From Cytobacillus purgationiresistens (GTDB taxonomy: Bacteria > Bacillota > Bacilli > Bacillales > Cytobacillaceae), in assembly GCF_030813235.1 (NCBI RefSeq), contig NZ_JAUSUB010000021.1, positions 1-64,000 on the forward strand: a stretch of 64,000 nt of DNA, written 5' to 3'. The notes below the pieces were generated by a model. It searched no databases. It was not told where the DNA came from and saw only the letters and a program-made list of their open reading frames with translations. The position numbers and the translations under genes are program-made. This document shows, one piece after another, positions 34,325-44,039 of this stretch (its first letter is position 1; each line of letters opens with the position of its first letter).

Positions 34325-36174
34325 TGCGATTCAATCATCGCTTCAGCGCCAAACATGTTATTCTGTTGGCGCTGCTATGCATGTGGGTTAAAACAGTTGC
34401 TGTTTCCTTTGTTGGGTTTGAATTGCCGGCCCATTCTTTGGCAGATGCACTTGTGATGCTCATAAATCCAATCGGATCCCTTTTGCTTTTAATTGGAGCC
34501 AGTGTTTTTTTAACAAAGACTGTAAATATGAAATGGCTTCTCTTTTCCATGCTTCTCCTGACCGGCCTGATATATGGGGATCTCCTTTATTACCGCTTTT
34601 ATATCGATTATGTAACGGTGTCCATCTTATTTCAATTTAAAAATGTAGGAGGGATTGGACCAAGTACCTTCGAACTGATGAGCAGCTGGGATTTATTATT
34701 ATTTGCAGATATCCTGATTATCGCCTGGGCTTCAAGAAAAACAACTATGCCTCGGGAAACAGTGAGCAGGAGAACGAAGGGCCTATACTTTTCCATAAGT
34801 GCAACCATCCTTATCATAAATGCTGCAATTGGCTTGATCCACTCTCCTCACCTTTTTACAGCCTCGTACAACCGGGAGCAGATGGTCAAGGCAATCGGCC
34901 CATTTAACTATCATCTCTATGATATTGCAACAGGAGTCCGTCCTTCTATTGACCGAGCGATGGCCACTCATTTGGATACGGGGAAAATAGTAGAATATAT
35001 ATCAGAAAAGGACGAAAAGAAAACGGAACTGTTCGGAATTGCCAAAGGTAAAAATATTGTTATGATTAGCATGGAATCAACTCAAAACTTCGTCATCAAT
35101 CAAAAGGTAGGAGGTAAGGAAATCACCCCCTTCCTGAACGGCCTAATCAAGGAGAGCTTCTACTTTGATCAAGTTTATGACCAAACAGCGCAAGGAAAAA
35201 CATCTGATTCCGAATTCATGATAGATACAAGCTTGTATCCTTTATCTGGAGGCTCTGTATTTGTCCGGCGCCCAGATAATGTCTTTAACAGTCTCCAACA
35301 ACTTTTAAAAGAGGAAGGCGGATATTATTCAGCAGCCTTTCATGGAAATGATGCATCGTTCTGGAATCGCGAGCAAATGTATGAAAGCTTGGGCTATAAC
35401 CGATTCTTTTCGAAAAAAGACTATCAGGTTACAGATGATAACTCGATAAATTATGGCATTAAGGACATCCCGTTTTTTGAACAGACGGTCACACATATGA
35501 GTGATTTACCAAGCCCCTATTTTGCCAAGCTGATTACACTAACCAATCACTTTCCTTTTCTGCTAGATGAAGACGAACAATTTATTTCCATGGCTAATAC
35601 CGGTGATGGCGTTGTAAATCGCTATGTAACGACCGTAAGATACCAAGATGAGGCCATTAAGCAATTGTTCGACCAGCTCAAAAGTGATGGAATGTATGAA
35701 AATACGATATTTATCCTGTATGGGGATCATTATGGCATTTCAGAAAAATATGAGACTGCCTTAACTGATTTCCTGGAAAATGAAGAAAGCCCAATCAACC
35801 ATACATTATATAAGCAAGTGCCTGTCATCATCCATATTCCAGGTTTAGCAGGTGAGACAATATCCACTCCTGGCGGAGAAGTGGATATCCGGCCAACCTT
35901 ATTGCATCTATTAGGAATTGAATCCGAAAACCTAATGTCTTTCGGCCATAATTTGCTTACCAGATCAAACAGACACCCCGTCGTGTTCCGTGATGGGAGC
36001 TTCGTGAATGATAAATATGTGATGCAGAATAATATATGTTATAAAAAAGCAACTGGCGAAGCGATACCTGAGAGTGAATGTGAAAAGTCTGCAGAAATCG
36101 TCAGGGATGAATTACGTTTATCCGATGAAATTATTTATGGGGATTTATTGAGGTTCATGAAGATAAAACAATAG
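34324..36174 (+). CDS. LtaS-like lipoteichoic-acid-synthase family protein
   Basis: A 616-residue enzyme whose ATG shares one base with the upstream stop (TAATG), a sign of translational coupling. The first 200 residues hold about five membrane helices; the rest is an extracellular alkaline-phosphatase-superfamily domain. Catalytic features are intact: MISMESTQNFVI (metal-binding Glu 251), QTAQGKTSDSEFMI (nucleophile Thr 293), TLTNHFPFL and FILYGDHYGISEKYE (Asp-His metal ligands). LtaS family members move glycerophosphate from phosphatidylglycerol onto a growing polymer or a glycolipid primer. With its two partners it could place or polymerise an amino-modified headgroup on the outer membrane face. 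Confidence 0.9.
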   Translation: MRFNHRFSAKHVILLALLCMWVKTVAVSFVGFELPAHSLADALVMLINPIGSLLLLIGASVFLTKTVNMKWLLFSMLLLTGLIYGDLLYYRFYIDYVTVSILFQFKNVGGIGPSTFELMSSWDLLLFADILIIAWASRKTTMPRETVSRRTKGLYFSISATILIINAAIGLIHSPHLFTASYNREQMVKAIGPFNYHLYDIATGVRPSIDRAMATHLDTGKIVEYISEKDEKKTELFGIAKGKNIVMISMESTQNFVINQKVGGKEITPFLNGLIKESFYFDQVYDQTAQGKTSDSEFMIDTSLYPLSGGSVFVRRPDNVFNSLQQLLKEEGGYYSAAFHGNDASFWNREQMYESLGYNRFFSKKDYQVTDDNSINYGIKDIPFFEQTVTHMSDLPSPYFAKLITLTNHFPFLLDEDEQFISMANTGDGVVNRYVTTVRYQDEAIKQLFDQLKSDGMYENTIFILYGDHYGISEKYETALTDFLENEESPINHTLYKQVPVIIHIPGLAGETISTPGGEVDIRPTLLHLLGIESENLMSFGHNLLTRSNRHPVVFRDGSFVNDKYVMQNNICYKKATGEAIPESECEKSAEIVRDELRLSDEIIYGDLLRFMKIKQ

Positions 36175-36284
36175 ATATAAACAAATAATTTCAAATGGAA
36201 AAACGATGACTTATGGTCATCAAGAGCTGCAAATTGACTGTTCTATTTGCAAATAAATCCAAATCGCCAAGGAGTTTTAGCATA

Positions 36285-36320
36285 GTAAAAAGGAGATAGT
36301 ACACGCTATCTCCTTTTTAC
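36285..36320. terminator. Bidirectional terminator between convergent genes
   Basis: GTAAAAAGGAGATAG, a 6-base loop and CTATCTCCTTTTTAC are a perfect 15-bp stem. It serves the LtaS-like operon on the plus strand and overlaps the 3' end of the DUF84 gene on the minus strand. Confidence 0.9.
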
Positions 36321-36824
36321 ATGTCTATATTCATATTGACCCAGCAAAAGCTTTGCCACATGGGTAAACATGTCAGCCCGATTGATTTGTCCATTCGTAA
36401 ATACACCAATTGCCCCTTCGTTATGGCGGATATTTTGCTTTTTTGCATAATCGTCCATAACTGGACCTAGCTCTTCACCTTTTACTAAGCGATCGGCCAC
36501 TTCTTCAGGCAGTAGAATTCTAGCACCTCCAGCGATAATTGGGGGTTCATCCTTTTCAACTAATGCACCCCAATTGCACAGAAATAGCCCGTTTTCTGTC
36601 TTCTCAACTCCTCCTTCTAGACCTATACCAATCTGACCCTCACCTGAATAAAGAGCATCAGCAGCACGATTAACAGCTCCTTTAATCGTTTCAGCATCCG
36701 AAAATGGTTGCTCGGCTACACCCGACGGTATATCCATCACTATGAACTCAGCTTTATATTGGCTAAAAATAGTTTCTATCGCCTTAATCTTCGCTGGATT
36801 TTTTGAACCTATAACCACTCTCAT
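36306..36824 (-). CDS. DUF84 family inosine/xanthosine triphosphatase
   Basis: A 172-residue protein related to E. coli YjjX, a house-cleaning phosphatase for non-canonical purine NTPs. MRVVIGSKNPAKIKAIETIF is the SxNPxK substrate loop shared with ITPases, followed by EQPFSDAETIKGAVNRA, IGIGLEGGVE and CNWGALVEK. ATG 36824 has AGGGGTC upstream. It lies directly after ytoP's reading direction partner on the minus strand, separated from ytoP by a terminator. Confidence 0.87.
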   Translation of the reverse strand: MRVVIGSKNPAKIKAIETIFSQYKAEFIVMDIPSGVAEQPFSDAETIKGAVNRAADALYSGEGQIGIGLEGGVEKTENGLFLCNWGALVEKDEPPIIAGGARILLPEEVADRLVKGEELGPVMDDYAKKQNIRHNEGAIGVFTNGQINRADMFTHVAKLLLGQYEYRHVKRR

Positions 36825-36844
36825 CTATAAGACCCCTCTTTTTA

Positions 36845-36876
36845 GAAAAAGAGACAGCTCAGAGCTGTCTCTCATT
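36845..36876 (-). terminator. Terminator of ytoP
   Basis: GAGACAGCT, CTG and AGCTGTCTC form a perfect stem followed on the minus strand by TTTTTC, immediately after the ytoP stop. Confidence 0.88.
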
Positions 36877-36881
36877 TTTCT

Positions 36882-37955
36882 TTAGCTATTTTGGCGAATC
36901 GTTTCAACTGTTGTGCGATCCAATGATTTGATAATCTTCACAAGTAATTCCTTCGCTGCAGCGTAGTCATCTACATGAACCATCGAAGCATGTGTGTGGA
37001 TATAACGTGAGCAAATGCCCACAACCGCACTTGGCACGCCTTCATTGGATAAGTGCACGCTTCCTGCATCCGTTCCACCTTGAGAAACAAAGTATTGATA
37101 TGGAATATTATTTGATTCAGCTGTATCTAGAACAAACTCTCTCATCCCGCGATGAGTGACCATGGAGCGGTCAAAAATTCTTAACAGCGTCCCTTTGCCA
37201 AGCTGGCCAAATTCATTTTTATTACCCGTCATATCATTTGCAGGGCTAGCATCAAGCGCAAAGAATAAATCCGGGTTAATCATATTTGCCGCTGTTTTTG
37301 CGCCTCTTAATCCGACTTCCTCTTGGACCGTTGCACCTGACCATAAATTAATTGGAAGTGTTTCATCTTTTAATTCTTGCATAAGCTCAATTGCTAATCC
37401 GCAGCCATAGCGGTTATCCCAAGCCTTTGCCAATATTTTCTTTTCATTTGCCATAGGAGTAAACGGACAAATCGGCACCACTTGCTGCCCTGGTTTAATC
37501 CCAATTTTCTTCGCATCTTCGCGATCATCTGCACCAATATCAATCAGCATATTCCCGATTTCCATCGGTTTATTTTTCTTTGCATCATCTAATAAATGAG
37601 GAGGGATAGAACCAATCACTCCAATGACCGGACCGTTATCAGTGATAATTTGGACTCTCTGTGCCAACAGCACCTGGCTCCACCAGCCGCCTAATGTTTG
37701 AAAGCGGATCATCCCATTGTCTGTTACCGAGGTTACCATAAAGCCAACTTCGTCCATGTGACCCGCAACCATGATCGTTGGGTCTTCTTCTTTTCCCCGC
37801 TTCACACCAAAAATACTGCCAATCTTATCCTGGACAATTTCATCTGCATATTGGCTTAATTGCTCACGCATAAAGTTTCTGACTAGATGTTCATTTCCTG
37901 GTGCGCCCGGTAGCTCTGTTAATGTTTTAAAAAGCGCTAATGTGTTTTCATTCAT
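36882..37955 (-). CDS. ytoP: M42 family metallopeptidase YtoP
   Basis: A 357-residue cytoplasmic aminopeptidase of the glutamyl-aminopeptidase/TET type. Metal and catalytic residues appear in [56 protein letters not shown] and the C-terminal [14 protein letters not shown] 37955 is preceded by AAAGGAGTGG. It has its own transcription unit on the minus strand, divergent from ytzB. Function inferred from family; exact peptide preference unknown. Confidence 0.93.
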   Translation of the reverse strand: MNENTLALFKTLTELPGAPGNEHLVRNFMREQLSQYADEIVQDKIGSIFGVKRGKEEDPTIMVAGHMDEVGFMVTSVTDNGMIRFQTLGGWWSQVLLAQRVQIITDNGPVIGVIGSIPPHLLDDAKKNKPMEIGNMLIDIGADDREDAKKIGIKPGQQVVPICPFTPMANEKKILAKAWDNRYGCGLAIELMQELKDETLPINLWSGATVQEEVGLRGAKTAANMINPDLFFALDASPANDMTGNKNEFGQLGKGTLLRIFDRSMVTHRGMREFVLDTAESNNIPYQYFVSQGGTDAGSVHLSNEGVPSAVVGICSRYIHTHASMVHVDDYAAAKELLVKIIKSLDRTTVETIRQNS

Positions 37956-38188
37956 GATTACCCACTCCTTTTTTTGTCCTGCTCATAATTCACTTCATAT
38001 GTATAGATTTCATTTTACAGAACTTTCTTACTGGTTGCCACCATTTATCCGATGGCAATCAGTTTTTAATTTAACCGTTTTTTGCTAAGATAAGAAAGAA
38101 GATTCTAAAAATGAAACCATTAACCATAATTAAATTCATTTTGCTTCATCAGTTATTCCACTTATTTTCAACCTACGGAGGTGCAATT

Positions 38189-38500
38189 ATGAATTGGAAA
38201 TCATTTGTATTAGGAATTGGTCTAGGGCTAGCCGGTGGTTATATTACTAGAGAACTACTTTCTGAAAAGATTGAAGTATCACCAGAAAAAGCATTGCACA
38301 ATGCAAAGGCTGCCTTTAAAGAGGTTGGTTCCATTAGTGGCTCTTGGATACATATGAAAAAAGAACCCTATGAGAAAGGCCAACTTCACTACGAAGTTTA
38401 TAAAGGCGGAATTTCCAGACATACTGGCGAAGAAGTGAAACAATATGAGTTCATAGCGGACGCAAAAACGGGTGTGATCTTAGATGCATATCCTCTTTAA
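38189..38500 (+). CDS. ytzB: YtzB, membrane-anchored PepSY-like protein
   Basis: A 103-residue protein started at ATG 38189 (ACGGAGGTG upstream); the earlier frame lacks a ribosome site. MNWKSFVLGIGLGLAGGYIT is an uncleaved N-terminal anchor or signal, followed by a PepSY-type fold ending YEFIADAKTGVILDAYPL. PepSY domains often inhibit or regulate secreted peptidases. It stands alone with its own terminator. Confidence 0.87.
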   Translation: MNWKSFVLGIGLGLAGGYITRELLSEKIEVSPEKALHNAKAAFKEVGSISGSWIHMKKEPYEKGQLHYEVYKGGISRHTGEEVKQYEFIADAKTGVILDAYPL

Positions 38501-38512
38501 TCAGCTAAAAAT

Positions 38513-38546
38513 AAACGACTTACATACTAACATGTAAGTCGTTTTT
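38513..38546 (+). terminator. Terminator of ytzB
   Basis: CGACTTACAT, a short loop and ATGTAAGTCG followed by TTTTTTT. It also lies just downstream of ytnP on the other strand. Confidence 0.9.
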
Positions 38547-38551
38547 TTATC

Positions 38552-39394
38552 TTATTTTTCTCTCTCAATGGTGGCAGCAATCTTTTTGCCATCTTGCTCC
38601 CATTTGACCGCTCGATAAATCGCATCATGGTAGAATAAAAACCAAGCATTCTTTTCAAGACCAATCTTCATCCACTTTTGCTTAGCAGAAATGGAGTCCA
38701 TCGGATAATCATCAAACGCAAGAACCCATAGAACATTTTGATGAGCATGGGTCGGCATGATATCAGCCATATGAATCAACAACTGTTCCCCAGTTTCAAT
38801 GACTAGAATAGAGTGCCCGTCACTATGACCGCCTGTATGGACCATACGGATTGGGCCAAGCGACCATTCACCTTCAAAAATTATGACCTGGTTTGTTATT
38901 GCCTCCCAATTTTCTTTCCAATATGTATTCCGAGAACGGATATTTGGATTTCTCATTTCATCCCATTCAATCTTGGATGAAACAATTTTTGCATTCGGAA
39001 AAGCGGAAACAAAACCATCATTCTCCTGTTTGGTAAGCCCGCAAGCATGATCAAAATGCAGATGGGTCATTAGTATATAATCAATATCTTCAGGTGTAAG
39101 ACCTAAAGATTGTAAATCCTCATCCACCTTTGATTCTTCCAGTGCTCCATAATTGCGCTTCTGTTTCTCATCCATCTTATTATTACCTAAGCCGCTTTCA
39201 ACGAGAATATTCTGCCCTTCCCATTGAATTAAGATTGGATCCGTACGCAGCTGGATCTGATTGTTATCATTGCTTGGATACTTTCTTGACCATAGAGGCT
39301 TTGGCACAACGCCAAACATTGCTCCCCCATCCAAATGGGTTACACCCCCACGCAACCAAGTAAATTTTAAATCATCAATTTGTAAGGTCTCCAT
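38552..39394 (-). CDS. ytnP: MBL-fold hydrolase YtnP (probable lactonase)
   Basis: A 280-residue metallo-beta-lactamase-fold enzyme, started at [11 protein letters not shown] because AAGGAGG lies 7 bp before that ATG. The zinc motif is [13 protein letters not shown] (HxHxDH); later ligands are in [27 protein letters not shown] and [10 protein letters not shown]. YtnP of B. subtilis has been reported as an N-acyl-homoserine-lactone-type quorum-quenching lactonase that also interferes with streptomycete signalling. The same activity is inferred here. Confidence 0.87.
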   Translation of the reverse strand: METLQIDDLKFTWLRGGVTHLDGGAMFGVVPKPLWSRKYPSNDNNQIQLRTDPILIQWEGQNILVESGLGNNKMDEKQKRNYGALEESKVDEDLQSLGLTPEDIDYILMTHLHFDHACGLTKQENDGFVSAFPNAKIVSSKIEWDEMRNPNIRSRNTYWKENWEAITNQVIIFEGEWSLGPIRMVHTGGHSDGHSILVIETGEQLLIHMADIMPTHAHQNVLWVLAFDDYPMDSISAKQKWMKIGLEKNAWFLFYHDAIYRAVKWEQDGKKIAATIEREK

Positions 39395-39593
39395 TATGTT
39401 CCTCCTTAGCTCTCGCATCTCACCTTTATTCTACCATTTACATATATAGTTGATGAAATATTAAGAACTTTCATTCGAAAAATGATACAAAGAGGTTAGT
39501 TGCTGTAATTCCCATTTATTTCGATTAGATGGATCATAATAATATTTTTTCAGTGATTCACCAATCCTACAGAATTTACCAGCCAATTATTCA

Positions 39594-39633
39594 TCAAAAA
39601 AATCGCGTATGCCTCAGCACACACGATTTTTCT
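39594..39633 (-). terminator. Terminator of trmB
   Basis: On the minus strand AAAATCGTGTG, a 12-base loop and CGCGATTTTTTT pair imperfectly just downstream of the trmB stop. Confidence 0.65.
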
Positions 39634-40272
39634 CTATCTATATTGAACCTCGCAGCGAAAAATACGGCTGCCCTTTTTAGAGAATTTCTCTTCATATTCT
39701 GTCATGATATTTCCTTCATACTCGCTTTTATGGAGGTCAAGGCTTACATACGTTAATAGCATGCCATATTCTGAAAAGCTAGTAAGCGAATATTCAAATA
39801 ATCCCTGGTTATCGGTTTTAAAGTGGATTTCACCTTTTTCCGGCAGGATGTCTTCATAAAGAGATAGAAAATTTTTGTATGTTAGTCTTCGTTTCGCATG
39901 GCGCTTTTTTGGCCATGGGTCAGAGAAATTCAAGTAGACCCGGTTGGTTTCGTTCTTGGCAAAAATATCGCGTAAATCCTCAGCGTTGATATTCATTAAT
40001 TTCACATTTGGCAGTTCTTCTTCAATAATTAACTCCAAAGCTGAGACAATGACGCTCTCTGCAAGCTCTATACCTATATAATTAATTTCTGGATTTTGCT
40101 TGGCCATTCCCGTAATAAAACGGCCTTTACCGGTCCCGATTTCAATATGAATTGGGTGGTCGTTACCAAAATACTCACGCCATTTACCTTTATTGCTTTC
40201 AGGGGAAGCGATGACGTATTGAGGGTTTTCAGCGAGCATATCTTTCGCCCATGGTTTATTTCTTTGTCGCAT
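39634..40272 (-). CDS. trmB: tRNA (guanine-N7-)-methyltransferase
   Basis: A 212-residue SAM-dependent enzyme that makes m7G46 in tRNA. Start [20 protein letters not shown] has AGGAGTG upstream. [20 protein letters not shown] is the SAM-binding motif [12 protein letters not shown] motif II, and [20 protein letters not shown] the TrmB-specific catalytic segment. [13 protein letters not shown] completes the domain. Confidence 0.95.
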   Translation of the reverse strand: MRQRNKPWAKDMLAENPQYVIASPESNKGKWREYFGNDHPIHIEIGTGKGRFITGMAKQNPEINYIGIELAESVIVSALELIIEEELPNVKLMNINAEDLRDIFAKNETNRVYLNFSDPWPKKRHAKRRLTYKNFLSLYEDILPEKGEIHFKTDNQGLFEYSLTSFSEYGMLLTYVSLDLHKSEYEGNIMTEYEEKFSKKGSRIFRCEVQYR

Positions 40273-40426
40273 AATGACACTCCTATAATATTTATCGTTC
40301 AAAACATATCATGTTCAGTCAGAAGCGCGCAAGCTTTTGCAGCCAACTTCTTTACTATATTTTTTTCCGGTGCTAAATGTAAGCTGCCAGTTTTCGTTCA
40401 ATCTTTCACATATGCATAAAATATGA

Positions 40427-40455
40427 AAGGAATCACAACCTAAATGTGATTCCTT
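40427..40455 (+). other. Hairpin in the 5' leader of ytzH
   Basis: AAGGAATCACA (40427-40437) and TGTGATTCCTT (40445-40455) form a perfect 11-bp stem with a 7-base loop, 38 bp before the ytzH start. It has a weak T-rich tail, so either a terminator for an upstream transcript or a leader structure. Confidence 0.6.
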
Positions 40456-40492
40456 CTTCATCTATCAATTTCAATAAGAAAGGATGTTTTTT

Positions 40493-40771
40493 GTGCCAAT
40501 TCGCCTACAGGACCAATTATGGTTATTAAAAGATATATTAAATAACCATCAAAGCGATTGCTGCGGATCCATATCTGAATGCGAGCAAGTAGAACGGTTA
40601 GTTAAATCCTTAATGACCCAAAATGACCTTAAGCAAGATTTAAAACCCATATTATTAGAAGTATATCAATATAGTCAAAGCGGAATTCAATCTAATCACT
40701 TAAATCAACATATTGAGTCGAGCCGAGAAGAGCTTTCCCAATGGGTGAATGGTATGAATCAGTTGACTTAA
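40493..40771 (+). CDS. ytzH: YtzH-like small protein
   Basis: A 92-residue protein started at GTG 40493, with AGAAAGGATG correctly placed; the ATG at 40484 is part of that ribosome site. The length equals that of B. subtilis YtzH. PIRLQDQLWLLKDILNNHQS and CEQVERLVKSLMTQNDLKQD are mainly helical, with the Cys pair SDCCGS. Function unknown. Its 3' end overlaps the convergent ytmP stop by 4 bp. Confidence 0.85.
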   Translation: MPIRLQDQLWLLKDILNNHQSDCCGSISECEQVERLVKSLMTQNDLKQDLKPILLEVYQYSQSGIQSNHLNQHIESSREELSQWVNGMNQLT

Positions 40772-41550
40772 TCTAATGACAGCATTCTTCCTAAGCTTTG
40801 AATGAGATTATTCATTTCCGAGTAACGAAACTTGCCTTTATGCCATTGAATTGAATCCAAGGTTTGAGCAATGACATACCATTTCATTCTCAGTCTTAAA
40901 TCATCCGTAAGTTCAAGTCCATAACGCTTGACCCAGTCTGACCATTCATCAACAGGTATATAAGAATATAAAAGCGTACCCAAGTCAATGGCTGGATCAC
41001 CGATCATTGCCCCATCCCAATCAATCAAATAGAGCTGATTATCCTCTGTGAGTAGCCAATTATTATGGTTTACATCACAGTGACAGACGGTTTTCTCTTC
41101 ACAATAAAGGCTTGAAACCTTCCCTTTTAAAAAGTGAATAGAGTTTGCAATGACATCCTGATCTATTAAATCACGATCCATTTCCTTTAAAATGCCTTGG
41201 AGAACAGTTTCTGGATCAATTGCTGACTTGCCGAGTCGAGTCAGCATTCCTAGCAGCGGCTTAGAAGAATGGATTTTTTTCAGAAGCCGAGCTACTCGCT
41301 CATTATTCATTTCAAATGCCTTTAATTCACTACCATTCATCCATTGTTGCGCAGTAAAGACATCCCCATTTTCCATCCTTTTTGTCCATACCAGCTTGGG
41401 GACAATACCTTCAGCAGAAAGCACAGCTAGGAAAGGAGAAGAATTCCTTTTCAAGAATAATCTTTGTTCCTCATGTTGAGCATAATAAGCTTCTCCAGTT
41501 GCTCCACCAGCTGGGACAATCTCCCAATCTTCCCCGAAAAAATTTTCCAA
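40768..41550 (-). CDS. ytmP: YtmP, aminoglycoside/choline-kinase-like phosphotransferase
   Basis: A 260-residue kinase-fold protein. VCHCDVNHNNWLLTEDNQLY holds the catalytic Asp and Asn of the Brenner-type loop, and LIDWDGAMIGDPAIDLGTLL the metal-binding Asp. The N-terminal ATP site is visible as GGATGEAYYAQ and LFLKRNSSPF. TTG 41550 is preceded by AGGTGA. Relatives phosphorylate small alcohols or antibiotics; the natural substrate of YtmP is not known. Confidence 0.87.
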   Translation of the reverse strand: MENFFGEDWEIVPAGGATGEAYYAQHEEQRLFLKRNSSPFLAVLSAEGIVPKLVWTKRMENGDVFTAQQWMNGSELKAFEMNNERVARLLKKIHSSKPLLGMLTRLGKSAIDPETVLQGILKEMDRDLIDQDVIANSIHFLKGKVSSLYCEEKTVCHCDVNHNNWLLTEDNQLYLIDWDGAMIGDPAIDLGTLLYSYIPVDEWSDWVKRYGLELTDDLRLRMKWYVIAQTLDSIQWHKGKFRYSEMNNLIQSLGRMLSLD

Positions 41551-41879
41551 AATAGTTCACCTGCAATTTACTATGCCATTTGCAAAACAGCTGTATTAAG
41601 AAAAGCAATCACCTTAATCAAGTTGACCAAAATAAGACGAGTACAAGAAATTCAGTACAAAGTACACCAGCAATCCCCTAGTTTAAAGAGTATCATGCAC
41701 GACCTTGCATCGTACAGACTGCTTGTACTCCTTTATTAAAAAAGCATGTTCATCATGCCTATATAAATAATTTATTCTTTTTTCTTAAAATAAAAAAAGC
41801 TATTGATACAAAAATCCTACAATAGCTATCTTTATAAATTTTATCTCGTAATGGCTTTTTTAGTCAAGTCATCTTTTCG
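41551..41879. other. Intergenic region with the amyX terminator
   Basis: AGCTATTG and CAATAGCT (41798-41830) form the stem of a minus-strand terminator ending in TTTTTTT after amyX. The remaining about 200 bp before ytmP are AT-rich with repeats of GTACAAG/GTACTTTG; they presumably hold the ytmP promoter, and no gene is visible. Confidence 0.6.
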
Positions 41880-44039
41880 CTAACGATCACATTGTATAAA
41901 TACTTGGATACTTAATGCCTTTATCGTTAATTCATTTTTGCCAGCGTATGAGTGGATTGGCTTTATTCCAGCTTGAACTTCATTAGCAAGTAACTGCCAA
42001 CCTCCTCCCGGCAGGATGAACCCTGAATCTTTATTAGTTGGATTTAAATAAACAATGATTTTCCCTTCGTATCCCTCACCTTGTAATAGGAATGCAACCA
42101 TTGGTTTTTCAACGTGAAGAAAGGTCATCATGTCTTTTATTTGATTCGCATCGGTCATTCTAAAAAGCGGATATTTTTTCCGAAGTTGAATGAGCCCTTT
42201 CATATAATCAATATTTCCCTTGAATTTACTTCTCGCATCCCAATCAAGCCTATTTATATGATCTGGGGATTTATAGCTATTACCATTTCCTTGTTTCGTA
42301 CGAAAAAATTCTTGGCCGCTATGGAGGAATGGAATACCTTGAGCAAGTAATACAAGCGACGTTGCTAATCGATGTCTGCTTTGCTTTATTTTATCTGATT
42401 CATGAGGAAAACAAACGTCAATTTTATCCCATAAGGTATGATTATCGTGCACTTCTACATAGTTGACTGTTTGTATGGGATGTTGAAATACACCGTGCTC
42501 ACCAATACTTCCCTTTACCACTTGCTTGACTGCATCATAATAAAAATCATTTCCTAATGCATAGCCTCTATCATATAAATTAAAGGTATTACCCTTTATT
42601 GTATCTCTAAACCAATCATTAAATTGTGCAATTCTTGGCATTTGTGCTTGATTACTTATATTCGCCTTTCTATCCGGATTGATTGGTGTATTTAAATCCC
42701 AGCCTTCACCAATGATTAATATCGACGGACTGATGAGGTCTGCTGCCTCTCTCACTTTATTCATTGTTTCCACATCATGGATGCCCATCAAGTCGAAGCG
42801 AAAACCATCAACATGATATTCTTTTAGCCAATATGTGATCGAATCTACAATGAACTTTCTTACCATCAGTCGTTCTGAGGCCATATCATTCCCAACACCT
42901 GTGCCATTCGAAGGCATTCCATTTTCATCATGCCTAAAAAAATAGCCTGGAACGATTTTTTCAAAAGAAGAACGCTCCCGCATGAATACATGATTATAGA
43001 CGACATCCATAATTACTCTTATACCCTCTGAATGGATGGTATCAATCATTGCCTTTAATTCGATTATTCTACTATAAGGATCAGATGGATCTATAGAGTA
43101 GCTTCCTTCCGGCACATTATAATGCAAGGGATTATAGCCCCAGTTGTATTGACCATCCTTCTTTCTTTCGTCTACACCTTCAAAATCATTCATTGGGAGA
43201 AACTCGATATGAGTCACACCGAGTTCCTTAATATAGGAAAGACCTGTTGATAGCCCATGTTGATTTGTTGTTCCTAGCTCTGAAGCCCCTAAATACGTCC
43301 CCTTATTGCAAGCTCCGCTTTGTTGATGAATCGTCAAATCCCGAATATGCGTTTCGTAAATGATGCTGTCTGTTGGCTGATTAAGGTGAGGCAAAGCCCG
43401 CTTTTGCTTTTTTGTTTTTTCCTTATCGATAATGACCCCTTGTTTTCCATTCACTGTTACAGCTATGGCATATGGATCAACGGCTTCTCTCCATTCTAAA
43501 TTTACGCAAGTATGATAGGTATATCTCCATAAATCCAAGTCGCCTTGTTCAGTAATCTCCCATACCCCTTTATGACATCTCTTCATGTTTACTTTTTTCG
43601 ATACGCTTTGAACAGGTGATTGCAGGAGGAGCTTTACGTCAGTCGCAGTCGGTGCCCACAAGCGGAAAAGAGTGTTTGAGTTTTCATAAGAGACTCCAAG
43701 TTCTCCTTCGTAAAAAAAGCTTTCATCAAACGCTGATGTTCTAATCACAGCGCCTATTTGCAAATCTGTCTTTTCGCCATGCTCATTCATAATCCAATAT
43801 CGATTGCCAAAAATGATTTCTTCCTCGACAGAGCATATATATTTTTTGTTATTCTCAATCTCGATAACACCGATTATATTTAAAGGAGTTTGGACACCCG
43901 CATGGATTAAAGTGAAAAACGCTGATTGCCCGTGATGATTGTCAAATGGCATCAAGATCGTAATTAGTTGCATTTCGTCCAAATATGAAAAAAAGCTTCT
44001 TTTAATAACATGCAAAAGGGGTTCAGCTCCTTTTTTCAT
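41880..44039 (-). CDS. amyX: Type I pullulanase
   Basis: A 719-residue cytoplasmic debranching enzyme that cleaves alpha-1,6 bonds in pullulan and glycogen-type oligosaccharides; no signal peptide. After a CBM48-like N-terminal part (LFRLWAPTATDVKLLLQSPV), the GH13 barrel shows the pullulanase signature YNWGYNPLHYNVPEGSYS, then MDVVYNHVF, GFRFDLMGIHDVET (nucleophile Asp), IIGEGWDLNTPIN (acid/base Glu) and VEVHDNHTLWD (third acid). ATG 44039 has AGGAAG upstream and overlaps the lipid-kinase stop by 17 bp, indicating coupling. Length matches B. subtilis AmyX. Confidence 0.95.
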   Translation of the reverse strand: MKKGAEPLLHVIKRSFFSYLDEMQLITILMPFDNHHGQSAFFTLIHAGVQTPLNIIGVIEIENNKKYICSVEEEIIFGNRYWIMNEHGEKTDLQIGAVIRTSAFDESFFYEGELGVSYENSNTLFRLWAPTATDVKLLLQSPVQSVSKKVNMKRCHKGVWEITEQGDLDLWRYTYHTCVNLEWREAVDPYAIAVTVNGKQGVIIDKEKTKKQKRALPHLNQPTDSIIYETHIRDLTIHQQSGACNKGTYLGASELGTTNQHGLSTGLSYIKELGVTHIEFLPMNDFEGVDERKKDGQYNWGYNPLHYNVPEGSYSIDPSDPYSRIIELKAMIDTIHSEGIRVIMDVVYNHVFMRERSSFEKIVPGYFFRHDENGMPSNGTGVGNDMASERLMVRKFIVDSITYWLKEYHVDGFRFDLMGIHDVETMNKVREAADLISPSILIIGEGWDLNTPINPDRKANISNQAQMPRIAQFNDWFRDTIKGNTFNLYDRGYALGNDFYYDAVKQVVKGSIGEHGVFQHPIQTVNYVEVHDNHTLWDKIDVCFPHESDKIKQSRHRLATSLVLLAQGIPFLHSGQEFFRTKQGNGNSYKSPDHINRLDWDARSKFKGNIDYMKGLIQLRKKYPLFRMTDANQIKDMMTFLHVEKPMVAFLLQGEGYEGKIIVYLNPTNKDSGFILPGGGWQLLANEVQAGIKPIHSYAGKNELTIKALSIQVFIQCDR

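Noticed and set aside
41464-41739. 91-codon plus-strand frame
   Set aside because: It starts antisense inside ytmP and continues into AT-rich intergenic DNA; no supporting feature.
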